Of a DNA stretch of 10,538 bases, positions 1 through 5,442 are shown in pieces (positions within the stretch are counted from its first letter, which is position 1; every line of letters begins with the position of its first letter). The translations under genes and the position numbers were made by a program. The DNA lies in NCBI GenBank assembly GCA_900552055.1, contig URYI01000064.1, positions 1 to 10,538 of the forward strand. The letters run 5' to 3'. Below the pieces are notes generated by a model. It had not been told where the DNA came from. It worked only from the letters and a program-made list of their open reading frames with translations, and ran no database searches. The stretch comes from an uncultured Eubacteriales bacterium. GTDB taxonomy: Bacteria; Bacillota; Clostridia; Christensenellales; QALW01.

Positions 1-2
1 AA

Positions 3-302
3 TCAGACCGCTGGAGGCGTGTATCCCCTTGCCAATTTAGGGTACCGTTTGTTTGATAATGATGTTTTTTCTTCTTCTGGTATATCTTCAAAGGTTTTTT
101 TATAAACATTTTTATCCAGTCTGCCAATTCATTCGGACCTTTCAACGGCGTCATTCTGACAAACAGCGACATGTGCAGCACTTTGAATCCCGACCTCTCA
201 AGCAAGCCGGCATACTGCCCAATAGTCGGGAAATAAAAGGGCATTTTATACTCTATATGGCGGTTTTCAAAAGCATAGCATATGCACCTTTGGTCTTGCG
301 GC
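3..302 (-). pseudogene. C-terminal remnant of a class I SAM-dependent methyltransferase
   Basis: Reading the minus strand gives an open frame ending in TGA at 5..3. Its peptide contains PFYFPTIGQYAGLLERSGFK, then VLHMSLFVRMTPLKGPNELA and DWIKMFIKKPFEDIPEEEK. From memory this resembles the C-terminal third of trans-aconitate-type or UbiE-like methyltransferases, where a FPTIGEYASLLEKAGF-like segment and a DRPTPL...WIKMF segment are typical. The N-terminal SAM-binding part is absent: the frame is closed by a stop near 350 and no start or ribosome binding site is present. After the EEEK motif, next to a run of six A residues on the coding strand (65-70), the family-like continuation (a IIIKQTV-type string) appears to move to another frame, so a frameshift is likely too. 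The enzyme would have methylated a small molecule in the cytoplasm; this copy cannot. The family is inferred from pattern only. Confidence 0.55.
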
Positions 303-303
303 G

Positions 304-373
304 CTACTGCCTTTGATCTTATTGGAGTAGAAGACGTATATGCCAAGGATCAAAAGGTTATTGAAAATATGTG
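304..373 (+). pseudogene. C-terminal tail of an unidentified truncated gene
   Basis: The plus-strand frame ending at TAA 371-373 reads ATAFDLIGV and then EDVYAKDQKVIENMW. It looks like real coding sequence because its composition is protein-like and because the ribosome binding site of the next gene (376-383) follows the stop immediately, as in an operon. A longer frame is blocked by a TAG near 272, and upstream of about 300 the opposite strand carries the methyltransferase remnant. So this is most simply the last ~23 codons of a gene whose body was lost in a rearrangement. I do not recognise the family. A chance open frame cannot be excluded for so short a stretch. Confidence 0.35.
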
Positions 374-375
374 GT

Positions 376-383
376 AAAGGAGG
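376..383 (+). promoter_or_regulatory. Strong ribosome binding site (AAAGGAGG)
   Basis: AAAGGAGG lies 11 bases before the ATG at 395 and fixes that start. It sits just after the stop of the upstream coding tail, which suggests the two were once in one operon. Confidence 0.7.
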
Positions 384-394
384 TATAATAAAAA

Positions 395-917
395 ATGAAC
401 AAGAAACAGTATAATAATGTAATAGAAAATACATTGAAACACGAACAGACAGGAGATTCCATTAGTACTGCAAGGGCTATATTTGACAATATGGGCGTTG
501 CATTGCCGCAAGGTTATGTTAAGACTGTTTATGAAACTATCAAAACTGATAACTATATGGGTTGGAAGTCCTGCACTATGCAGGAAGCGCAAGCTGCAGC
601 TGACCGAGGCGTAGCCGCCATTGGTCTTAGCCAAGACAGAATTATAGTTCTTTCAGCAAACGATGAGAAACAACCTGTAGAACAAACTGCATGGGTAATG
701 ACACTCGATGAGAACACTTCCGCTTTTGCAGTTGAAGGTATGCAATTTTATTCGTATAGTTATGAGCGGAACAACTTGCCAAAGCAGTTGCGGCGGTAAC
801 GTTGATACTGGCAACTATAACGATAGATATACATACGAATTAGTTCATACTTTCGGTTTTACTAACGAGGTCGCAATGCTAATCCGAGCGTTATATGATA
901 AGGTTGATAAAATGTAA
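395..917 (+). pseudogene. Frameshifted gene of unknown function
   Basis: The gene starts at ATG 395 behind a strong ribosome binding site. The first frame runs 134 codons to a stop at 799. It carries a cysteine-containing segment YMGWKSCTMQEAQAAADRG, then VAAIGLSQDRIIVLSANDEK and an aromatic string QFYSYSY. The protein-like continuation moves to the +1 frame near base 768, reading SGTTCQSSCGGNVDTGNYND and ending VHTFGFTNEVAMLIRALYDK plus VDKM at TAA 917. The total length is one base more than a multiple of three, as expected from a single inserted base. The GW.SC...EA...A..G.AAIG.S pattern recalls small papain-like (CHAP or NlpC-like) amidases, and the tail recalls clostridial secreted or phage-related proteins, but no full catalytic set is visible and there is no signal peptide, so I assign no function. 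The alternative is a genuine 134-residue protein or a sequencing error. No slippery heptamer is visible at the shift. Confidence 0.55.
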
Positions 918-950
918 ATCCTATTTTTCTGTATTTTTTCATTTTAAAAA

Positions 951-977
951 GTTCTTTCAATCTTATATTGAAAGAAC
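951..977. repeat. Perfect 11-bp hairpin (GTTCTTTCAAT stem)
   Basis: GTTCTTTCAAT (951-961) pairs with ATTGAAAGAAC (967-977) across a 5-base loop. On the minus strand the stem is followed by TTTTTAAAAT, so it could end minus-strand transcription; on the plus strand no T run follows. It lies 33 bases after the frameshifted gene. Confidence 0.5.
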
Positions 978-979
978 GA

Positions 980-1011
980 TGGCAGTACATAAGAGGCCTC
1001 CTATACTGCCA
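980..1011. repeat. Perfect 8-bp hairpin (TGGCAGTA stem)
   Basis: TGGCAGTA (980-987) pairs with TACTGCCA (1004-1011). The 16-base loop includes the palindrome GAGGCCTC. It follows the previous hairpin after two bases. No T run lies on either side, so terminator function is not indicated. Confidence 0.4.
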
Positions 1012-1047
1012 CAAACAAAAACTTATTTAACTTTTTTTATAAAACAA

Positions 1048-1089
1048 CAAACCCGAACGTTTCACCGATTGGTAAAAGGTTCGGGTTTG
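1048..1089 (-). terminator. Hairpin, possible minus-strand terminator
   Basis: CAAACCCGAAC (1048-1058) pairs with GTTCGGGTTTG (1079-1089), an 11-bp perfect stem with a 20-base loop. Read on the minus strand it is followed by TTGTTTTATAAAAAAAG, a moderately T-rich tail. No intact minus-strand gene lies directly upstream, so it may have ended a transcript of the element this DNA came from. Confidence 0.4.
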
Positions 1090-1094
1090 AATGC

Positions 1095-1260
1095 TTTGGT
1101 CGGAGTGAAATTATAGGATTTGAAAGCTCTCCAAGCGCCGCAGGCGCGTCCGCAAAAGGTTGGTAGCGCAATAAAGGCGTTGTGAGCGCGTTTACAAGCA
1201 AGCAGCCGAAGCAAGCGTGACCTTTTGCAGAAAAAAAGACGAGCAAAATACTAACGCCAG
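1095..1260. other. Gene-free segment with a tRNA-3'-end-like stretch
   Basis: No convincing gene is seen. A 69-codon minus-strand frame (1037-1246) has no ribosome binding site and its composition looks like a chance frame. On the minus strand, about 1121 to 1095, the sequence reads TTCAAATCC, a short AT-rich insert and then CACTCCGACCA. That resembles the T-arm and acceptor end of a bacterial tRNA-Pro with CCA, but the rest of the tRNA is missing. The remainder (1125-1260) is purine-rich and unassigned. Confidence 0.3.
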
Positions 1261-1318
1261 ATAAGGATGTACTTTGAAAACAGCATTGAAAAACAACTTA
1301 TGGGCGCGACAAAAACGA

Positions 1319-1368
1319 AAAGACAGCGTAGAAGGCGGAAATGCTTTTTACGCTGTCTTTCTTTATGC
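1319..1368 (+). terminator. Hairpin with short T-rich tail
   Basis: AAAGACAGCGTA (1319-1330) pairs with TACGCTGTCTTT (1349-1360), a perfect 12-bp stem with an 18-base loop. On the plus strand it is followed by CTTTAT. It could be a plus-strand terminator, though the T tract is short. No intact plus-strand gene lies just upstream. Confidence 0.4.
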
Positions 1369-1455
1369 CCAAAAATCTCACACTCGTTAAGCTGTACTCC
1401 TTTTGTAATCTTACTTGGAGTTTACAAAAATTATTATTTCTTTATATTCCAATTT

Positions 1456-2085
1456 TCACGAAATTGTCCTCTCATCTCCAAGAAGGATATTTTTGATATT
1501 TTCATCTATCTCCGCACGATCAAGTCCTCGCTGGATAAGCGGCTGAATTACTTCCCGGCATTCCCTTGTATGCGGAAGTTCTGATGCAAGTCTATTTGCT
1601 TTTTCTTCCTGTCCTGCTCTTAAATATAAAAAACATAGTGTGGCTCGCATAGTTGATTTTTGTTTTTCATTGATGGACAATGGCAAACCTCTTTCCATTA
1701 GTTCAATTGCTTCATTTACATTTCCTTTTAAGGCCAATGTACTTGCCAGGCCAAGAAGCATTCCCGGTTTATTTGGGTATATCAGCAATGCATCTCTATA
1801 TGTCTTTTCGGCTGCATCATAATCTCCATGCCGTTGATATGTCACCGCCTTATTATGTATATTGAGCCTTGTTTCCTCTGCCCGAATCGTATCCATACCG
1901 ATAAGCAAATCTATACTTGTCTCAAATATATTTGCCAGAGCCGGCAGAAATGTAATATCGGGATAAGATTCACCTCGTTCCCATTTAGAAACACTTTGTG
2001 CTGTAATCCCCAAATATTCAGCAACATCCTCTTGTGTCAAATTCTTGATGATACGATATTTCCTTAAATTTTCCGATAAATACAT
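1456..2085 (-). CDS. XRE-family transcriptional regulator with C-terminal TPR-like region
   Basis: A 209-residue cytoplasmic DNA-binding regulator. The N-terminus (MYLSENLRKYRIIKNLTQED onwards) is a Cro/CI-type helix-turn-helix: LTQEDVAEYLGITAQSVSKW is the classical second and third helix, followed by ERGESYPDITFLPALANIFE. About residues 75-190 form helical repeats with TPR character (A..Y...GDYDAAEKTYRDAL, then LALKGNVNEAIELMERGL). Such proteins in Firmicutes often respond to a peptide or protein partner through the TPR part, but no ligand can be read here. An upstream in-frame ATG at 2100 exists, but the only good ribosome binding site (GGAGGG) overlaps it and sits 8 bases before the ATG at 2085, so I chose 2085. 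A good promoter lies just upstream. It stands alone among decayed accessory DNA, so its target may be elsewhere or lost. Confidence 0.85.
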   Translation of the reverse strand: MYLSENLRKYRIIKNLTQEDVAEYLGITAQSVSKWERGESYPDITFLPALANIFETSIDLLIGMDTIRAEETRLNIHNKAVTYQRHGDYDAAEKTYRDALLIYPNKPGMLLGLASTLALKGNVNEAIELMERGLPLSINEKQKSTMRATLCFLYLRAGQEEKANRLASELPHTRECREVIQPLIQRGLDRAEIDENIKNILLGDERTIS

Positions 2086-2117
2086 TATAAAACCCTCCAT
2101 ATAGTTTGTTTATTAAT

Positions 2118-2145
2118 ATTGTAGCATATATACCTTTAAATTCAA
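2118..2145 (-). promoter_or_regulatory. Sigma-A-type promoter for the XRE regulator
   Basis: On the minus strand TTGAAT (2145-2140), 17 bases, then TACAAT (2123-2118), with a start expected near 2111. This gives a leader of about 25 bases before the ATG at 2085. Confidence 0.7.
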
Positions 2146-2438
2146 TGACGCAGTAGTTGTTCCATATCCAACTACTCATATTGTCTTGCGTTAAAAAAAG
2201 CAGGGGCATGTACTAACTACATTCAGATAAAACAGTAAATGATAGATTGAAACGGGTATAGAGAGCTTTCATACCACCACAACAAGCAGGGGAACTGTAT
2301 TAACAGTTTCCGCTTTCATCGGCATCCAAAGCCGTTACTCTTTAGGGAATAACCTCAATCCCCCTAAAAAATCAAAGAAAGGGCTGATGATATGAAAGGT
2401 AGATGTTCGGCAGGAATGAGGATATATAAGGGCAAAAA
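2146..2438. other. Gene-free accessory segment
   Basis: I see no supported gene. One very short plus-strand frame, ATG 2392 to a stop at 2463 (23 codons, MKGRCSAGMRIYKGKKVRCN start), has a GAAAGGG stretch 9 bases upstream but ends inside the next hairpin and cannot be called a gene. The longer open stretch around 2250-2348 (plus strand, containing SYHHNKQGNC) has no start or ribosome binding site. Together with the flanking hairpins this looks like leftover mobile-element DNA, which is inference. Confidence 0.3.
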
Positions 2439-2476
2439 GGTACGGTGTAACCCATTTTACTGAGTTACACCGTACC
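2429..2476 (-). terminator. 13-bp hairpin with T run on the minus strand
   Basis: GGTACGGTGTAAC (2439-2451) pairs perfectly with GTTACACCGTACC (2464-2476) across a 12-base loop. On the minus strand the stem is followed by TTTTTGCCCTT, the form of an intrinsic terminator. It is the farthest of three such structures downstream of tRNA-Leu. Confidence 0.6.
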
Positions 2477-2532
2477 ACTACATAAATACTTCCTTATCCG
2501 GCCTTAGCTAATGAGCGTGCCGGTGACTTTTG

Positions 2533-2567
2533 TAAAAAAATCTCCGCAAGCGATATGAAGCTTGCGG
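2533..2567 (-). terminator. Intrinsic terminator, second after tRNA-Leu
   Basis: On the minus strand CCGCAAGC (2567-2560) pairs with GCTTGCGG (2551-2544) across an 8-base loop, followed after AGA by seven T residues (2540-2534). Confidence 0.75.
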
Positions 2568-2601
2568 CAACGTGATACCGATGTTCATAACGACTCTTTG
2601 C

Positions 2602-2638
2602 AAAATAAAAAATCCGAGTGTCCATATGAACACTCGGA
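2602..2638 (-). terminator. Intrinsic terminator of tRNA-Leu
   Basis: On the minus strand TCCGAGTGT (2638-2630) pairs with ACACTCGGA (2621-2613) across an 8-base loop, followed by TTTTTTATTTT (2612-2602). It begins two bases after the tRNA CCA end. Confidence 0.9.
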
Positions 2639-2639
2639 C

Positions 2640-2726
2640 TGGTGCGGATGACAGGACTTGAACCTGCATGAAATTGCTTTCACACGGACCTGAACCGTGC
2701 GCGTCTGCCAATTCCGCCACATCCGC
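2640..2726 (-). tRNA. tRNA-Leu (anticodon CAG)
   Basis: An 87-base class II tRNA with encoded CCA. The acceptor arms are GCGGATG (5') and CATCCGC (3'). The D-arm region reads GGCGGAATTGGCAGACGC. The anticodon stem CACGG/CCGTG encloses TTCAGGT, giving anticodon CAG at 2692-2690. A long variable arm (GTGAAAGCAATTTCAT) identifies the Leu class, and the T-arm reads CAGGTTCAAGTCCTG. It decodes CUG codons. It is followed at once by a terminator and has its own promoter. Its 3' side borders accessory DNA, a common situation because integrative elements target tRNA 3' ends, but no duplicated attachment repeat was found. Confidence 0.97.
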
Positions 2727-2733
2727 AATTCTG

Positions 2734-2758
2734 CTTTCTGAAATGTTATTCCAGAAAG
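2734..2758. repeat. Small inverted repeat in the tRNA-Leu leader
   Basis: CTTTCTG (2734-2740) pairs with CAGAAAG (2752-2758) across an 11-base loop, between the promoter and the tRNA 5' end. It may help processing of the precursor; that role is a guess. Confidence 0.35.
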
Positions 2759-2765
2759 CTTTATT

Positions 2766-2794
2766 ATAATAACACAGTTGCCGTAATAAAGCAA
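2766..2794 (-). promoter_or_regulatory. Promoter for tRNA-Leu
   Basis: On the minus strand TTGCTT (2794-2789), a 17-base spacer and TATTAT (2771-2766). It lies between the end of the SGNH hydrolase gene and the tRNA, about 40 bases before the mature tRNA. Confidence 0.6.
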
Positions 2795-2803
2795 GCAAAA
2801 GTT

Positions 2804-3460
2804 TTAACTTTTCCTATAAAAATCAAAGCCGCATTGAGCAAGAAAGGCTCTAGCAATAATAACCGCGCCGATTTGATTAGGATGTATCCTATCTATTGCC
2901 AAAACTGTGGAATGCTTATATTCCAAAAAGCTGTCAAACGCCGCCTGCACATCAATAAATATACAACCGTATTTATCCGCAAGCCTTTTGCAGATGGCGC
3001 CGTATTCATCCATTTTAGCCCGCAGGCGCTCGCTTTTTTCCCTTTCAATATAATACGGCGCCAGAACAAACGCGCCCTTCACCCTGCCGGCAAGAGAAGA
3101 GAGCATCTTATCCAGATTGTTTTCATATTCCTCAGGATAAACGGGCATTTCGGGAAATGCAGGCGCGTCAAACTGGCGCCAGGCATCATTTATGCCTATG
3201 CAAACGCTCACCCATTGAGGATTAAGCGAAAGCACATCCCTTTCCCATCTGTTCAGAAGATCCCGGCTGGTATTTCCTCCTACGCCTGAATTAGTTATCC
3301 TAACTGATATTTCAGGATAAACCGCTGAAAGCATGCTGTCAATTATACGCACATAACCGGCGCCAAGGCCGTCCCCTATTTCACCCACAGGCTGAGCGCT
3401 GTACATATCAGTTATTGAATCTCCCGCAAAAACTATGCGGTCCATATTTTGAAAAATCAT
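2804..3460 (-). CDS. SGNH/GDSL-family hydrolase
   Basis: A 218-residue esterase-type hydrolase without signal peptide, so cytoplasmic. All four SGNH blocks are visible: block I FAGDSITD (nucleophile Ser15), block II NSGVGGNTS (Gly62), block III IGIND (Asn91) and block V DRIHPN (Asp190 and His193). The size is normal for single-domain members that remove acyl groups from carbohydrates, lipids or other esters; the substrate cannot be read from sequence. The start at 3460 is supported by AGGTG 7-8 bases upstream; an internal Met at codon 6 has no ribosome binding site. A TATAAT-like box near 3478 could give its own promoter, but the matching -35 is poor. The permease upstream is separated by a strong terminator, so the two are probably not one transcript. 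Family confident, role open. Confidence 0.92.
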   Translation of the reverse strand: MIFQNMDRIVFAGDSITDMYSAQPVGEIGDGLGAGYVRIIDSMLSAVYPEISVRITNSGVGGNTSRDLLNRWERDVLSLNPQWVSVCIGINDAWRQFDAPAFPEMPVYPEEYENNLDKMLSSLAGRVKGAFVLAPYYIEREKSERLRAKMDEYGAICKRLADKYGCIFIDVQAAFDSFLEYKHSTVLAIDRIHPNQIGAVIIARAFLAQCGFDFYRKS

Positions 3461-3510
3461 TTTTACACCTACTTATTATATACTGCCAAAGAAATATATT
3501 TGGGCACCCG

Positions 3511-3548
3511 GTTTAAAAAGACGGAGGCGGGCATATCGCCCGCCTCCG
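3511..3548 (-). terminator. Intrinsic terminator of the purine permease gene
   Basis: On the minus strand CGGAGGCGGGC (3548-3538) pairs perfectly with GCCCGCCTCCG (3532-3522) across a 5-base loop, followed by TCTTTTTAAA. It starts 15 bases after the permease stop codon. Confidence 0.9.
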
Positions 3549-3563
3549 CTAATATTATTCTGA

Positions 3564-4931
3564 TCAGCTGTTAAACATAGGCAATGCCAGAAGCACGAAA
3601 TTAAGAATAAACAGCGCCGTAGCAACCCAGATAATAGGATGAATCTCTTTGATCTTGCCTTTGCATATCTTTGTAATGCAGTAGAAGATAAAGCCCGCGG
3701 CAATACCGTAAGAAATGCTGTAGCAAAGCGCCATAAATATACCTGCGAAGAAGGCCGGGATAGCTTCCTCCAGATCGTCCCATTTGATTTCCTTAAAGGA
3801 GGACATCATCATAATACCAACAGCCACCAGGGCAGGAGCCGTAGCCGCCGAGGGTATTGCGCTTACAAAGGTCGCTAAAAACGCGCTGATTATAAAGCAT
3901 ATTGAAACCACCACGCTGGTAAGGCCGGTACGTCCGCCAGCGCCTATACCCGCGGCGCTCTCAACATAAGTAGTGGTATTAGAGGTTCCGAAAATCGCTC
4001 CGATGGAAGTAGCGGTAGCGTCTGCAAACAAAGCCTTGTCCATCTTGGATTTAAATCCGGGCGCAGTATTCATGGCCTGCTCGTCCTCGTCGCTGAAAAT
4101 GCCCGTGCGGCGGCCAGTTCCTATAAAGGTACCGATTGTGTCAAAGGTATCCGAAAGGCTGAAAGAAAAAATAGTTATCAGCACCAGAGGAAGCCTTGAA
4201 AGGTCGGTAAAGAGAGAGCCGAGACCCTCGCTGGTAAAGATTGCGCCGAAAGTCTGGGGCAGCTGGCTGCAGGCTTCGGTAAAGCTTATAGTATCGCCCG
4301 TAGCCGTAACTCCCATGGGAATCCCGATAAGCGCCGTTGCAACAATACCAATAAGAATGGCGCCCTTAACCTTGCAGACAAGCAAAATAACAGTCAGAGC
4401 CAGGCCGATAAGGAACAGCCAGAGCGAAGCCTGGTTTAAAGTAGCCAATGAGGGAACTCCTGCGCTGAAATCAATAATGCCTATATTCAGCAGCCCAATA
4501 TAGGCCACAAAAATACCAATGCCGCCTCCAATAGCATTTTGCAAGCTGCGGGGGATAGCTTTAATAATATACTTGCGCAGCTTTGTGACAGTAATAAGAA
4601 TATTTATCAAGCCGCAGATAAATACCATAGACAATGCCTGCTGCCATGTAAAGCCCAGGCCGAAGCAGACTGTAAAGGTGAAGAAGGAATTCAGTCCCAT
4701 ACCAGGCGCCTGCGCATAAGGCACATTAGCTACCAAGCCCATTATAAGCGTACCTATTACGGCCGCTATTATGGTTGCAAGGAAAACCGCTCCCCACTCC
4801 ATGCCAGTTTGAGACAGCATATTCGGATTTACCACAATAATATACGCCATGGCGAAAAACGTGGTTAATCCGGCAATGATCTCTCTTCCGATTGTAGTTC
4901 CATTCTGCTTTAGTTTAAAAAGACGCTCCAT
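3564..4931 (-). CDS. NCS2-family purine permease (guanine/hypoxanthine/adenine type)
   Basis: A 455-residue integral membrane transporter of the AzgA/PbuG-like branch of the NCS2 family, which imports purine bases by proton symport for salvage. The N-terminus MERLFKLKQNGTTIGREIIA with GLTTFFAMAYIIVVNPNML is typical. APGMGLNSFF (about residues 75-84), SLSDTFDTIGTFIGTGR (about 260) and GTSNTTTYVESAAGIGAGGR (about 315) are the signature segments that line the substrate site in this branch. There are about 12-14 hydrophobic segments and the length is normal. The start has AAGGAAGG 8 bases before the ATG. The gene is a single transcription unit: strong promoter at 5123-5151, leader of about 185 bases, terminator at 3511-3548. 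The exact base cannot be assigned, so I give no gene symbol. No truncation is seen. Confidence 0.95.
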   Translation of the reverse strand: MERLFKLKQNGTTIGREIIAGLTTFFAMAYIIVVNPNMLSQTGMEWGAVFLATIIAAVIGTLIMGLVANVPYAQAPGMGLNSFFTFTVCFGLGFTWQQALSMVFICGLINILITVTKLRKYIIKAIPRSLQNAIGGGIGIFVAYIGLLNIGIIDFSAGVPSLATLNQASLWLFLIGLALTVILLVCKVKGAILIGIVATALIGIPMGVTATGDTISFTEACSQLPQTFGAIFTSEGLGSLFTDLSRLPLVLITIFSFSLSDTFDTIGTFIGTGRRTGIFSDEDEQAMNTAPGFKSKMDKALFADATATSIGAIFGTSNTTTYVESAAGIGAGGRTGLTSVVVSICFIISAFLATFVSAIPSAATAPALVAVGIMMMSSFKEIKWDDLEEAIPAFFAGIFMALCYSISYGIAAGFIFYCITKICKGKIKEIHPIIWVATALFILNFVLLALPMFNS

Positions 4932-5116
4932 ACAACAACCCTTCCTTTTTATATTTTACCCCAGCGCGGACAATTTATATTGTTTCCCCAAATTCTCCGC
5001 CGGCCCGCACACAATTATTACATTTACAAGCCCGAATGGCAGCGGCTTTTAAACGCAAAACCCGTGCGCGAAACCCATGGGGTAACTGACAAATAAAACC
5101 CCATAAAAATAATTAT
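4932..5116 (-). promoter_or_regulatory. Structured 5' leader of the purine permease, unclassified
   Basis: About 185 bases lie between the expected start of transcription and the ATG. Two hairpins are visible: ATGGGGT/ACCCCAT (5104-5098 with 5083-5077) at the 5' end, and GCGGAGAATTT/AAATTGTCCGC (5000-4990 with 4976-4966, one mismatch) about 30 bases before the start codon. A GC-rich central part (GCGGGCCGGCGG) could pair in several ways. The conserved core of the purine riboswitch (ATATGG, TCTACC and CCG...AAA segments) is not present. No T run follows the last stem, so control by translation or by RNA stability is more likely than termination, if it is regulatory at all. Confidence 0.4.
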
Positions 5117-5122
5117 GTGTAT

Positions 5123-5151
5123 ATTATAAAGCATTTTACACTATAATTCAA
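5123..5151 (-). promoter_or_regulatory. Strong promoter of the purine permease
   Basis: On the minus strand TTGAAT (5151-5146), exactly 17 bases, then TATAAT (5128-5123). The start is expected near 5116. Confidence 0.8.
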
Positions 5152-5202
5152 GGGAAAATTTGCTTAATTTTAAAACCAAAGTTCCCACAACCGCCATTAA
5201 TG

Positions 5203-5239
5203 AAATAAAAAAGGCCGATCAATAAATATATTGCCGGCC
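5203..5239 (-). terminator. Terminator of the methyltransferase-acetyltransferase unit
   Basis: On the minus strand GGCCG (5239-5235) pairs with CGGCC (5217-5213), with an inner CAATA/TATTG stem, followed by TTTTTTATTT. It lies about 95 bases after the small broken frame and 50 bases before the permease promoter, so it insulates the permease. Confidence 0.75.
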
Positions 5240-5331
5240 GCTTGGAAAAGATGGACAATTTAGCCGCCATGCTGAATCAGCAGAAGAATGCGCCTGAAAG
5301 AAGTTTTCCTTAGCTGCTTCCTTGGGTTTTA
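5240..5331. other. Gene-free segment between the broken small frame and the terminator
   Basis: A short plus-strand frame (about 18 codons, MDNLAAMLNQQKNAPERSF start) and open minus-strand stretches occur, but none has a convincing start signal or length. I see no RNA gene or repeat. Confidence 0.3.
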
Positions 5332-5432
5332 TCAGCTCTCCATATTTTTTTGTTCTTCCTTTAGTTGCTGCAAAATTTCATTGAGTACTTCAATAGCCGG
5401 CACAAGTTTTTTAAAACGGTCTCTCCGCCCAT
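5332..5432 (-). pseudogene. Small frameshifted reading frame behind the GNAT gene
   Basis: An AAGGT ribosome binding site inside the end of the acetyltransferase gene (5444-5440) stands 7 bases before an ATG at 5432. From that ATG the peptide begins MGGET, but the protein-like continuation, RFKKLVPAIEVLNEILQ then QLKEEQKNMES to TGA at 5334-5332, is in the next frame. One base change in the ACCGTTTT stretch would join them into about 33 residues with a helical, coiled-coil-like tail. Without repair the ATG frame gives only 23 residues ending FCSN. The good tail frame is also the acetyltransferase frame, so it would be appended if that stop were read through. Family unknown. Confidence 0.4.
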
Positions 5433-5442
5433 TATTACTACC

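Noticed and set aside
53..316. Plus-strand frame of 87 codons
   Set aside because: It is antisense to the methyltransferase remnant, has no ribosome binding site, and its sequence is basic and aromatic in a chance-like way.
1037..1246. Minus-strand frame of 69 codons
   Set aside because: No ribosome binding site or domain, and it runs through the hairpin at 1048-1089; treated as non-coding.
1..2500. Intact insertion sequence, integrase or CRISPR array
   Set aside because: No transposase, recombinase, terminal inverted repeats or regularly spaced repeats were found; the mobile origin of this region is inferred only from gene fragments and hairpins.
2508..2798. Minus-strand frames across tRNA-Leu
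   Set aside because: They overlap the tRNA and its terminators; the peptide is a translation of the tRNA.
3973..4503. Plus-strand frame of 176 codons inside the permease gene
   Set aside because: It is antisense to a clearly conserved transporter and has no start signals.
4932..5116. Purine (guanine/adenine) riboswitch in the permease leader
   Set aside because: Expected from gene function, but the conserved core segments and three-way junction pattern are not present.
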